Shown: in pieces, positions 34,969 to 42,324 of the stretch
Layout: every line of letters begins with the position of its first letter
Position numbering within the stretch: position 1 is the first letter of the stretch
NCBI RefSeq assembly: GCF_900187365.1
Contig: NZ_FYDG01000006.1
Span: 1 to 64,000 of the forward strand
DNA: 64,000 nt
From: Rhodoblastus acidophilus
GTDB taxonomy: Bacteria; Pseudomonadota; Alphaproteobacteria; Rhizobiales; Beijerinckiaceae
Direction of reading: 5' to 3'
Position numbers and translations under genes: made by a program
The notes under the pieces: generated by a model
The model's input: only the letters and a program-made list of their open reading frames with translations
Told to the model about the DNA's origin: nothing
The model's database searches: none

Positions 34969-35235
34969 GTGACCACCCGCTATTTCCTCGCCACCAATGG
35001 CGTCAAGCTGCCGCTCAAACTCGTCAACGAGATCGAACCGGAGGCGCTGACCAATCGCAACACGTTCATCCGCGCCGATTACGACGACGCCGGCCAATTG
35101 CTGCGGTTCGACAAGCTCGTCTATGGCGACGTCGAGCTGACCCATGTTTACGATTATCACGCCAGTGGCGCGCTGCGCCGGGCGGAGATCGTCATGCTCG
35201 ACGAAGACCCGACCGTGCTGGACTTTCCCGCGTGA
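34969..35235 (+). CDS. Small nif-region protein (possible DUF6156)
   Basis: An 88-aa protein (RYFLATNGVKLPLKLVNEIEPEALTNRNTFIRADYD then YGDVELTHVYDYHASGALRRAEI). It resembles small proteins of the DUF6156 kind found in nif clusters; my confidence in that name is moderate. It begins with GTG at 34969, two bases after the Rieske stop, and its stop overlaps the haemoglobin start (GTGA), so the genes are coupled. Confidence 0.65.
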   Translation: MTTRYFLATNGVKLPLKLVNEIEPEALTNRNTFIRADYDDAGQLLRFDKLVYGDVELTHVYDYHASGALRRAEIVMLDEDPTVLDFPA

Positions 35236-35612
35236 GCGAGGGCGTTTACCAGCGCATCGGCGGCGCCGCGACCATCGACCGGGTGGTCGAAAGCTTTTAC
35301 GCCGCCATGGAGACCTTGCCGCAGGCGAAAACCATCCGCGCCATGCACGCCGACAATCTCGACGGCGTGAAAAAGGTGTTGAAGAAATATTTGAGCGAAT
35401 GGACCGGCGGCCCCGCGCTCTATTCGCCGGAACGCGGCGCGCCGCGCATGCGCCAGCGCCATATGGGCTTTTCCATCGACAACGCCGCCCGCGACGCCTG
35501 GATGGCGTGCATGGACGCGGCGCTGGACGCGCATATCGCCGATCTCCAGGCGCGCGCCGAGTTGCGCGCCGCCATGAAGAAACTGGCGGATTGGATGCGC
35601 AACGCCGAATGA
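35232..35612 (+). CDS. Truncated haemoglobin
   Basis: A 126-aa globin of the truncated family (group II-like): YQRIGGAATIDRVVESFYAAMETL, then KKYLSEWTGGPALYS with Trp-Gly-Gly and MRQRHMGFSIDNAARDAWMACMDAAL, with His in RQRHMGF as the proximal haem ligand. Starts with GTG. Role: probable NO or O2 scavenging or O2 handling near nitrogenase. The gene is followed by a second haemoglobin gene 143 bases later. Confidence 0.92.
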   Translation: MSEGVYQRIGGAATIDRVVESFYAAMETLPQAKTIRAMHADNLDGVKKVLKKYLSEWTGGPALYSPERGAPRMRQRHMGFSIDNAARDAWMACMDAALDAHIADLQARAELRAAMKKLADWMRNAE

Positions 35613-35755
35613 GGCGCCGTTCGCCTGTTGCAGTGCGCAAAGATCGTTTATGATGACATCGAATTGACGCAAGGCGCCGACTATGAGTTGGGCGGCGCAT
35701 GGCGTCGAAAGGATTTGGCCGGGCGAGAGCCTGGCCGTAATGGAGTGTGGATGAA

Positions 35756-36151
35756 ATGAACGACACGGCGGCTGGCAGCATGTATGAGCGCATCGGCGGC
35801 GCCGCGACGATCGAGCGGGTGGTCGAGAGTTTCTATCGCAATATGAACCTGATGCCGCAGGCGCAGACCATCCGCGCCATGCACGGCGACGGTCTCACCG
35901 GCATGAAGATCGCGCTGAAGAAATATTTGACCGAATGGACCGGCGGCCCCGGCGTTTATTCGTCGGAAAAGGGCCATCCGCCGCACATGCGCGAACGGCA
36001 CGCGACCTTTCCCATCGACAATTACGCCCGCGACATCTGGATGGACTGCATGGACCAGGCGCTGGAGGAGCACATCACGGACGAAGGCGTCCGCGCGCAA
36101 CTGCGTGAAAATGTGAAGACGCTCGCGGATCAGATGCGCAACACCAAATAA
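35756..36151 (+). CDS. Truncated haemoglobin, tandem copy
   Basis: A 131-aa globin paralogous to the previous gene (YERIGGAATIERVVESFYRNMNLMPQAQTIRAMHGDG, KKYLTEWTGGPGVYS, MRERHATFPIDNYARDIWMDCMDQAL). The proximal His is in RERHATF. The ATG at 35756 is used; a GTG lies three codons earlier. The intergenic region from 35613 has no RpoN consensus; it may be read through or have its own promoter. It is followed by a terminator. Confidence 0.92.
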   Translation: MNDTAAGSMYERIGGAATIERVVESFYRNMNLMPQAQTIRAMHGDGLTGMKIALKKYLTEWTGGPGVYSSEKGHPPHMRERHATFPIDNYARDIWMDCMDQALEEHITDEGVRAQLRENVKTLADQMRNTK

Positions 36152-36178
36152 GCTTTTTCCGCATTCTGCGGATATTCC

Positions 36179-36212
36179 GCCGCCGTCAGCCCCCGCGCCG
36201 ACGGCGGCTTTT
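36179..36212 (+). terminator. Terminator after the second truncated haemoglobin
   Basis: A 9-bp perfect stem (36179-36187 with 36200-36208) with a 12-base loop and TTTT. It ends the Rieske/haemoglobin transcript before convergent minus-strand genes. Confidence 0.75.
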
Positions 36213-36225
36213 CATTGCGCTTATG

Positions 36226-36459
36226 TCACGCCAGCGGCGTGCCGAAAAAATCCTCGTCCTCGCCACCGGCGATTCCATGCAGGCCGCGTGCGTTCTCCCA
36301 CACGGCGCGCTCGGCCTCGTCCGCCTCGCGGTGGGCCAGCTTTCCTTCCGGCGCATCAGCCAGCAGCCAGGGTTTTCCGGTGCGCAGGAAGCGTTGCAAA
36401 TGTTTGAGGTCATTGGGGCGGACCACGCATTTCGGCTTGTCGTCGACAAGAATGGTCAT
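36226..36459 (-). CDS. Small nif-region protein, unknown
   Basis: A 77-aa protein (MTILVDDKPKCVVRPNDLKHLQRFLRTGKPWLLADAPEGK). I recognise no family. The start at 36459 begins the conserved-looking strand. It lies 19 bases downstream of another small gene in the nifV operon and is the last gene there. Its function is unknown; operon context suggests involvement in nitrogen fixation. Confidence 0.65.
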   Translation of the reverse strand: MTILVDDKPKCVVRPNDLKHLQRFLRTGKPWLLADAPEGKLAHREADEAERAVWENARGLHGIAGGEDEDFFGTPLA

Positions 36460-36478
36460 GGGAACCAACGCCGCCCTC

Positions 36479-36715
36479 CTAATAACCTTCCTTGGGACTG
36501 CCCCAGGATTTCGAGCCGGGAACCAGCGTCGCCGTGATCCTGGCTTTGTCCAGATCGGCCTGGTTGCGATAAAGCGTCGCCTCGTGAATGGTGACGCCGA
36601 TCTTGTTCTTCACCGCGACATAGCGCACGGGCAGGTCGATTTCGCAACTATAGCCGCCGCCGGGATCGTCGGTCGAACGCAGGTCGCCGTTCCAGTCGAC
36701 AAAAAAGCCGCTCAT
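36479..36715 (-). CDS. Small nif-region protein, unknown
   Basis: A 78-aa protein (MSGFFVDWNGDLRSTDDPGGGYSCEIDLPVRYVAVKNKIGVTIHEAT). It has a beta-rich composition and one Cys. I recognise no family. Its start overlaps the nifV stop by four bases (ATGA), so it is translationally coupled to nifV. Between nifV and the 77-aa gene it forms a compact operon tail. Confidence 0.7.
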   Translation of the reverse strand: MSGFFVDWNGDLRSTDDPGGGYSCEIDLPVRYVAVKNKIGVTIHEATLYRNQADLDKARITATLVPGSKSWGSPKEGY

Positions 36716-37911
36716 GGCTGCAGCCTCATTTCCGGCTGAACCCGCGCATTGGCGCCGGCCTCCTCGCCCTGCCGGCGGGCGATTTCCTCGCGGGCGACGC
36801 GGCGCACGCGGGCGTCCGGCACCAGCGTCTTGGTCATTTTGGCGATGGCTTTCACGCGCGACAAAACTGCCGCGGCGGTGGGGTGGTCGAGGTCGAGGCC
36901 GATCGCCGCGCAGACCGAGCGCACCGCCGCGAGACCGGAATGTTTGCCGATGACCACTTTGTGGCTGCGGCCGAGCAGCGCGGGGTCGAGGCCCTGATAA
37001 GTGCGCACGTCGGTCAGCAGACCGGCGACATGGATGCCGGATTCGTGGGTGAAAATATCGGCGCCGACAATGGGTTTGGCGCGGGGAATCGAATCGCGCG
37101 AAGCATGGGCGACCAATTCGCACAGGCGCATCAAACGCGTCGGATCGACGCCGCTGCGCGCGTCGGCGGTGCGGGGCAGGGCGACGGCGATTTCCTCCAG
37201 CGGCGCATTGCCGGCGCGCTCGCCCAGGCCGAGCACGGTGACGCTGGCGTGACTGGCGCCGGCGCGAATCGCGGCGAGCGTGTTGGCGGTGGCGAGGCCG
37301 AGATCGTTGTGGCCGTGGAACTCGACCGGCAAATCGGTCTCGTCGCGCAGCCGCTTGATATATTCATAGGTCGAGAACGGATCGAGCAGCCCAAGCGTGT
37401 CGGCGAAGCGGAAGCGGAACACGCCGAGCTTAGCCGCCGCGCCGGCGATCAGCCCGATGTCGCGCAAATCGGCGCGCGACGAATCCTCGCCGCCGAGGGC
37501 GACTTCCAGGCCCTTGTCGCGGGCGTAGCCGATCACCCGAGTCACGCGCGACGCCACCTCGTCGGGCTCGGCCTTCAACTTCACGCGCATCTGCAACCGC
37601 GACATCGGCGCGGAAATGTTGACGTGCTTGACCCCGGCCCGCAGCGCGGCGTCGACATCGGCCTCGTTGAGCCGGCACCAAGCGGTGACGCGGGGGCGGA
37701 GGTTCTGCCCGACAATGGCGGCGATGCCCTCGACTTCCTCATCCCCCATGGCCGGCGTGCCGGCTTCGATCTCATCGACGCCGGTCTCGGCCAGTTCGCG
37801 GGCGATGGCGACCTTTTCGGCGAGTGTGAAGACAACGCCCGGCGCCTGTTCGCCGTCGCGTAGGGTGGTGTCGTTGATCTGGATACGGTGGGAGGCTTCC
37901 ATGGCGGTCAC
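36712..37911 (-). CDS. nifV: Homocitrate synthase NifV
   Basis: A 399-aa enzyme that condenses acetyl-CoA and 2-oxoglutarate to homocitrate for FeMo-co. Motifs: NDTTLRDGEQAPGV near the N-terminus, the metal-binding EFHGHNDLGLA and the catalytic HGHN, and TFHESG-type IFTHESGIHV. The GTG start at 37911 overlaps the nifS stop (GTGA); an ATG at 37902 is an alternative that shortens it by three residues. It is in the minus-strand operon iscA-nifS-nifV. Confidence 0.95.
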   Translation of the reverse strand: MTAMEASHRIQINDTTLRDGEQAPGVVFTLAEKVAIARELAETGVDEIEAGTPAMGDEEVEGIAAIVGQNLRPRVTAWCRLNEADVDAALRAGVKHVNISAPMSRLQMRVKLKAEPDEVASRVTRVIGYARDKGLEVALGGEDSSRADLRDIGLIAGAAAKLGVFRFRFADTLGLLDPFSTYEYIKRLRDETDLPVEFHGHNDLGLATANTLAAIRAGASHASVTVLGLGERAGNAPLEEIAVALPRTADARSGVDPTRLMRLCELVAHASRDSIPRAKPIVGADIFTHESGIHVAGLLTDVRTYQGLDPALLGRSHKVVIGKHSGLAAVRSVCAAIGLDLDHPTAAAVLSRVKAIAKMTKTLVPDARVRRVAREEIARRQGEEAGANARVQPEMRLQP

Positions 37912-39077
37912 GCAGTCTTTTTCAGCATTTCAGCCCAGAGCGGCGATTTCTCGCGCACTGAGGCGACGATAGCGGGGAGTTTTTCGAGCACGAGGTCGAT
38001 TTCGGCGTCGCTGGTTTCGCGCGACAGCGAGAAGCGCAGCGCGCCCTGCAGATAGAGCGGCGGAACTTTCATGGCGCGCAGCACGTGGCTCGGCTCCATG
38101 GTTCCCGAAGCGCAGGCCGAGCCGGAGGAGGCGGCGATTCCCGCCTGGTCGAGCTTGTGCAGCACCGCCTCGCTGTCGGCGCAGGCGAAGGCGATGTTCA
38201 AGGTGTTCGGCGCGCGTGCGCCAGAGCCATTGACGCGGGCGTCGGGAATCGCGGCGAGCAGGCCGGCTTGCAGGCGGTCGCGCAAAGCGGCGATACGGGC
38301 GCGATCGGCCTCCAGCGCCAGTTTCGCGGCCACGCCCAGCCCGACGACGCCCGGCGCGTTTTCGGTGCCGGCGCGGCGGCCGCGCTCCTGCTTGCCGCCG
38401 CGAAACAGCGGCGAGAATTTCACGCCCTTCTTCAGATAAAGCGCGCCAATGCCCTTGGGCCCGTGGATTTTATGGCCCGACAGCGACAGCATGTCGACGC
38501 CGGCGTCGCGCACGTTCAGCGCGATCTTGCCCGCCGCCTGAACGGCGTCGCTGTGGAACAGGGCGCCGCAGCCCCTGGCCAGCGCCGCCAGTTCCGCGAT
38601 CGGGAAAATCTTGCCGGTTTCGTTGTTGGCCCACATGATCGAGACGACCGCCGTCTTGTCGGACAACGCGGCTTGGTAGGCGTCGAGGTCCAGATCGCCG
38701 GCTTCGTCCACCGCGATGACATGAACTTTGGCGCGGCCGGTCCTTTCAAGATGCTGGCAGAGATTGAGTACGGCGGGATGCTCGACCGCGCTCGTGACGA
38801 TCTCGTTGCGCCCGGCCTGCGTCTCCAGCGCCGACAGGATCGCGGTCGCGTCCGATTCGGTGCCGCCGCTGGTGAAGATGACTTCGTGGTCGAATTCCGC
38901 GCCGATCAGCGCCTGAACCGCCTGCCGCGCCGCCTTCAGCGCCGGGGCGACCGCCGCGCCATAATCGTGCGTGGACGAGGCGTTGCCGAAACTCTCGGTG
39001 AACAACGGCAGCAGCGCCGCCACCACCTGCGGATCGACCCGCGTGGTGGCGTTATTGTCGAGATAGGCCGGGGCCAT
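37908..39077 (-). CDS. nifS: Cysteine desulfurase NifS
   Basis: A 389-aa PLP enzyme that mobilises sulfur from cysteine. N-terminus YLDNNATTRVDP; PLP Lys in SLSGHKIHGPKGIG; the active-site Cys in SSGSACASG. HSDAVQAAGK and RRAGTENAPGVVGLG complete the pattern of NifS/IscS. The ATG at 39077 overlaps the iscA stop by one base. It is the second gene of the iscA-nifS-nifV operon. Confidence 0.95.
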   Translation of the reverse strand: MAPAYLDNNATTRVDPQVVAALLPLFTESFGNASSTHDYGAAVAPALKAARQAVQALIGAEFDHEVIFTSGGTESDATAILSALETQAGRNEIVTSAVEHPAVLNLCQHLERTGRAKVHVIAVDEAGDLDLDAYQAALSDKTAVVSIMWANNETGKIFPIAELAALARGCGALFHSDAVQAAGKIALNVRDAGVDMLSLSGHKIHGPKGIGALYLKKGVKFSPLFRGGKQERGRRAGTENAPGVVGLGVAAKLALEADRARIAALRDRLQAGLLAAIPDARVNGSGARAPNTLNIAFACADSEAVLHKLDQAGIAASSGSACASGTMEPSHVLRAMKVPPLYLQGALRFSLSRETSDAEIDLVLEKLPAIVASVREKSPLWAEMLKKTA

Positions 39078-39397
39078 CAGGCGAAACTCTTGCCGCAGCC
39101 GCAAGAGGCGGTGGCGTTGGGATTCTGGAACACGAAGCCGGAATGTTCGAGCGAGCTGGCGTAATCGACCACCATGCCGGCCACCATCGGCTGCGACAGG
39201 TCGTCGATGAAGATCTGCACGCCATCGGCCTCGACCACGGCGTCGCCGTCGCGCTGTTCGGGCGCCAGCTCCAGCTTGTACATGAAGCCCGAGCAGCCGC
39301 CGGCCTCGACCAGGATGCGCAGGCCGCGCGCGGGTTCTTTCGCCGTGGCGACAATGGTTTTGGCGGCGGAAACGGCGCTGGGCGTCAATTGGATCAT
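39077..39397 (-). CDS. IscA/HesB-type protein, nifS-linked
   Basis: A 106-aa A-type Fe-S carrier with Cys in AGGCSGFMYK and ASCGCGKSF. It is the first gene of the nifS-nifV operon and probably accepts clusters built with NifS sulfur. It is the third IscA in the window. The start at 39397 follows the RpoN promoter by about 31 bases. Confidence 0.92.
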   Translation of the reverse strand: MIQLTPSAVSAAKTIVATAKEPARGLRILVEAGGCSGFMYKLELAPEQRDGDAVVEADGVQIFIDDLSQPMVAGMVVDYASSLEHSGFVFQNPNATASCGCGKSFA

Positions 39398-39427
39398 GGC
39401 AGGACTCCGCTGTTCGGCAGGAGTCGA

Positions 39428-39442
39428 GCAAGTCCGGCGCCA
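39428..39442 (-). promoter_or_regulatory. RpoN promoter of the iscA-nifS-nifV operon
   Basis: The minus strand reads TGGCGC-N5-TTGC followed by T, one mismatch from consensus, 30 bases before the iscA start. Confidence 0.8.
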
Positions 39443-39449
39443 GCCTCCG

Positions 39450-39465
39450 TGTCGGAGACGCGACA
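39450..39465 (-). promoter_or_regulatory. NifA-type site near the iscA-nifS-nifV promoter
   Basis: A perfect TGT-N10-ACA (palindromic) only 7 bases upstream of the -24 element, closer than usual for NifA. It may be fortuitous or may act from the other side. Confidence 0.4.
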
Positions 39466-39555
39466 GAGATCAAAGCGTGACGCTTAAGGAGGGATTATCA
39501 AGCCTTCTCTGAAGCGCGGCCTTGCCGCGAATCGGTTTTTCAAGAGGGCGAATTG

Positions 39556-39762
39556 ATGAAAATTTCAGCGCGCAACGTCTTCCCGGGCAAGATCATCGAG
39601 ATCAAGAAGGGCGCCACGACGGCCCATGTTCAGCTTAACGTCAACGGCCTGATCGTCACCGCCGCGATCACCAATGAGGCGGTTGAGGAACTCGGCCTCA
39701 AGGTTGGCGGCGAGGCTTCGGCGGTGGTGAAGTCCTCGGATGTGATGGTGATGGTCGGCTGA
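39556..39762 (+). CDS. Molbindin (Mop-type molybdopterin/molybdate-binding protein)
   Basis: A 68-aa Mop-domain protein (MKISARNVFPGKIIEIKKGATTAHVQLNVNGLIVTAAITNEAVEELGLKVG). Molbindins store or buffer molybdate, fitting the demand for Mo in nitrogenase. The ATG at 39556 follows GAGGGCG. It is divergent from iscA-nifS-nifV, and ends before a strong terminator. No Mo transporter gene is nearby. Confidence 0.92.
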   Translation: MKISARNVFPGKIIEIKKGATTAHVQLNVNGLIVTAAITNEAVEELGLKVGGEASAVVKSSDVMVMVG

Positions 39763-39802
39763 CGCCGCACCCTTCGCATTGTCTTGTTTGCGACAGCAAA
39801 GC

Positions 39803-39834
39803 AAAAGCCCCGCAGGCGCGCCTGCGGGGCTTTT
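39803..39834 (+). terminator. Bidirectional terminator between molbindin and the 80-aa membrane protein
   Basis: A perfect palindrome (AAAAGCCCCGCAGGCG and its complement) with T-runs on both strands. It ends the molbindin gene and the convergent 80-aa gene. Confidence 0.92.
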
Positions 39835-39849
39835 TGAGGTGGGATCGGT

Positions 39850-40092
39850 TCAGCCGGCGGTCAGCAGCAGGCAGACCACGATCATGGAGAACGCTTCGAT
39901 AATCGCGATCATGCCGACGCCGGCCATGCCGACCGTCAAGGCGGCCGCGACCATTGCGCCGACCAGGGCGAAAGCGAACACGAAGAAAATGATGGCGTCG
40001 CGCCGCTCGGTATTGGCGGGGACGGCGGAGGACTCGGCGGGGACGGCTTCGACGGTTTCGTACGTGCCGGCGACAGTGGCGTTCAGCGTCAT
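39850..40092 (-). CDS. Small two-helix membrane protein, hypothetical, under FNR-like control
   Basis: An 80-aa protein with two hydrophobic helices (about residues 33-50, IIFFVFAFALVGAMVAAA, and 55-78, VGMAGVGMIAIIEAFSMIVVCLLL) and a Thr/Ala-rich N-terminus. I recognise no family. The start at 40092 has GAGGTTACC before it. Upstream are two FNR/FixK boxes, so microaerobic expression is likely. It may be an accessory to low-oxygen respiration or nitrogen fixation. Confidence 0.7.
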   Translation of the reverse strand: MTLNATVAGTYETVEAVPAESSAVPANTERRDAIIFFVFAFALVGAMVAAALTVGMAGVGMIAIIEAFSMIVVCLLLTAG

Positions 40093-40197
40093 GGTAACCT
40101 CGGACTGGGAGTCAGCCGGACGGATTGGCGAGGGGGTGGACATTCCTCGCCAATCCGTTGAATCGAAGGCCTGGGCATCCGAGTCGCGCGGCGTTCT

Positions 40198-40211
40198 TTG
40201 ATTTAGATCAA
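40198..40211 (-). promoter_or_regulatory. FNR/FixK-type box (perfect)
   Basis: TTGAT-N4-ATCAA, a perfect match to the FNR/Anr/FixK consensus, 106 bases before the start of the 80-aa membrane protein gene. Confidence 0.85.
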
Positions 40212-40220
40212 AGCCTGCTC

Positions 40221-40234
40221 ATGATCTAGATCAA
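40221..40234 (-). promoter_or_regulatory. FNR/FixK-type box (one mismatch)
   Basis: ATGAT-N4-ATCAA, one mismatch from consensus, 23 bases from the perfect site (about two helical turns), so the two sites could work in tandem. Confidence 0.7.
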
Positions 40235-40320
40235 AGCCGTTGCGGACGCAAGCGATTTTCTTCGCCTGCCTCTGCGACAGCCGTACGGTTTGGTTACGAG
40301 AGCTTGAAACCCCGCCGGGG

Positions 40321-41250
40321 TCAGGCGCCGTTGCGCTGCAGGAATTCCCAGACGGCGTGATTGGCGTCGAAATCTTCCGGCGCGCCTTCGCCGTTGTCCG
40401 GCGCGCGGCCCGGCAGGCGATGGCTGGCGGAGTCGATTCGGATCAGTTCCGTCGGCGCCTTGCATCCGCTGAAGCCCAGCACCGCGCTATGCGCCGAGCC
40501 CTTGCGCTCGGGCAGGCGCTTGTCGTCGCGCCGGGCGCCGCAGCCGTTGATCTTCGCGAAGGCCTGCAGGCTCTGCTCGGCGCCAGCGGCGTCGAACTGA
40601 ACGTCGCCGGCGGTGGCCGTTCCGCCGGCATAGGGAATCTTCGGGTCTTGCGAGGCGTTGACGGCGATATAGGCCAGCGGGGCGGCGGGCGCGCAGGCGT
40701 TGAGGTCTTTCGGCATGGCTGAGATGAGGGCCGCGAGTCCGGCGATGGGGCGTCCGATTCCGGCGCAGGCGGCGCGATAGGCGAGCGGGCCGCCGGAGCC
40801 GATTCCCACCACGAAAATACGGCGCGGATCCGCGCGCCCTTGATCGACCAGGTGATCCGTCAGACGGTGCAGGAAGTGCAGCTCATGGTCGGTTTCGGGG
40901 CCGGGCGTCAACGGCCAGCGTCCGCCGAGCGCCTCGGGATAGACGAAAATGGGTTTCGCGCCGGCGATATGTTCAAGGCCGTGATGGCGGCGGCCGCGCA
41001 CGCCGAGCCCGCCCGACCGCTGCAGCACGATGATCAGCGGGCGCCGCCGCAATTTGAGGCGGTCGCGCTGGACGATCACGGCGGCGCGGGAAAGTCCGTC
41101 GGAGGAAATGGACAGACGCGCTCCGGCTTCGGCGGGCGCGGCGCCGAACAGGAGGAGAGCGGCGAGCCCAGGCGCCAAGGCGGCCCGCGCCGCCCGGAAC
41201 AGATTATTCACATGCAAGAGACAATCTCCGAAACCGTGCGGAGCTTGCAT
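40321..41250 (-). CDS. LpqC/PHB-depolymerase-like secreted esterase with altered nucleophile motif
   Basis: A 309-aa protein with a hydrophobic signal region (about residues 22-42, APGLAALLLFGAAPAEAGA). The rest resembles polyhydroxybutyrate-depolymerase/feruloyl-esterase-like alpha/beta hydrolases, with a likely Asp in ASQDPKIPYAGG and His in DSASHRLPG. The usual nucleophile G-x-S-x-G reads GIGSGG, so Ser is shifted by one and the canonical position is Gly. It may be inactive or differently folded. The start is uncertain: ATG at 41250, or GTG at 41211 that gives a cleaner signal peptide. Confidence 0.7.
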   Translation of the reverse strand: MQAPHGFGDCLLHVNNLFRAARAALAPGLAALLLFGAAPAEAGARLSISSDGLSRAAVIVQRDRLKLRRRPLIIVLQRSGGLGVRGRRHHGLEHIAGAKPIFVYPEALGGRWPLTPGPETDHELHFLHRLTDHLVDQGRADPRRIFVVGIGSGGPLAYRAACAGIGRPIAGLAALISAMPKDLNACAPAAPLAYIAVNASQDPKIPYAGGTATAGDVQFDAAGAEQSLQAFAKINGCGARRDDKRLPERKGSAHSAVLGFSGCKAPTELIRIDSASHRLPGRAPDNGEGAPEDFDANHAVWEFLQRNGA

Positions 41251-41459
41251 CGCGCCCAAGGCGAAAACAAGGCGGGCCGACGAAATTGCGCCGCAATTGT
41301 CTGTGCGTTCCTCAGCGGCGCCAGGGCGTCATAATTCTAAGGGTTGACGCCGGCCGCATTGCGCCGACGGCGGCTTTCCATTATCGAGACCGTCAACCTG
41401 AAGGCGGCGCCGCGCTCAATCGTCGCAGACGCGCCAGCGGACCAACAGAAAGGCATCTC

Positions 41460-41870
41460 ATGGCCGAGGCCAATTCCAGCCCGCTGCCGATCGAGCAGCG
41501 CCGTCCTCTTTCGCCGCACGTCCAGATCTACCGCTGGTCTGCCACCATGGCGATGTCGATCCTTCATCGCGTGACCGGCGTGGCCCTCTACGCCGGCACC
41601 CTGCTGCTCACCGTCTATCTGGTGACGGCGGCCGGCGGCGGCGTCGCTTTCGCGCAAGTCTCCCGCTTCTTCGGCTCGGCCCTCGGCCAGGTCATCCTGT
41701 TCGGCTACACGTTCGCGCTGATGCTGCATGTGTGCGGCGGTCTGCGCCACGCGGTCTGGGAGGCCGCGCGCGGGTTCGATCCGGTCAGCCGCAATCTGTT
41801 GGCCTGGAGCTCGCTGATCGGGGCCGTCGTCCTCACCGCGCTGGTCTGGGCCGGCGCCGCCATGCTCTGA
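41460..41870 (+). CDS. sdhC: Succinate dehydrogenase cytochrome b556 subunit
   Basis: A 136-aa membrane subunit with three helices. RPLSPHVQIYRWSATMAMSILHRVTGVALY carries the Ser and Arg of the quinone site, and the haem-binding His is in MLHVCGGLRHAVWE. It anchors the complex to the membrane and passes electrons to ubiquinone. It starts sdhCDAB. No nif-type promoter was seen upstream; constitutive expression is expected. Confidence 0.95.
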   Translation: MAEANSSPLPIEQRRPLSPHVQIYRWSATMAMSILHRVTGVALYAGTLLLTVYLVTAAGGGVAFAQVSRFFGSALGQVILFGYTFALMLHVCGGLRHAVWEAARGFDPVSRNLLAWSSLIGAVVLTALVWAGAAML

Positions 41871-41880
41871 GGAGGCGTAT

Positions 41881-42276
41881 ATGCCCAAACACGATTCCAT
41901 TCTCCAGACCCCTCGCGCCCGCGTCAAACATCTCGGGACGGCCAGAGCCGGCACCCGGGATCTCTGGGAGATTCGTCTGACCTCGTTCGCCCTGCTGCCG
42001 TTGACGGTGGGCTTCGTGGCGATCGTGGCCATGCTCGCCAAGTCCGATCTCGCCGAGGCGCGCGCGCTGCTCGGCGCGCCGATCCCCGCCATGATCATGG
42101 TTCTGTTCGTGCTCGCCAGCATCTGGCACATGGCGGTCGGCCTGCGCTCGGTGATCGTGGATTACATCCGCCACCAGCACATGCGCGAATTGGCGCTGAT
42201 GGCGAATCTCTGCTTCGCCATCGGCGTGGGGCTGGTCTGCACCTATTCGGTGATGCGCCTCAGTTTCATTCAGTAA
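41881..42276 (+). CDS. sdhD: Succinate dehydrogenase hydrophobic membrane anchor subunit
   Basis: A 131-aa membrane subunit with three helices (about 33-55, 65-85 and 100-125). The conserved haem His is in SIWHMAVGLRSVIVDY. It pairs with SdhC to bind quinone and haem. The ATG at 41881 follows GAGGCG with a 10-base gap after sdhC. Confidence 0.95.
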   Translation: MPKHDSILQTPRARVKHLGTARAGTRDLWEIRLTSFALLPLTVGFVAIVAMLAKSDLAEARALLGAPIPAMIMVLFVLASIWHMAVGLRSVIVDYIRHQHMRELALMANLCFAIGVGLVCTYSVMRLSFIQ

Positions 42277-42324
42277 TGCGCGAGATCTCTCGCGCTGTCG
42301 TTCCAGATTTCAAGGGCATGAACC

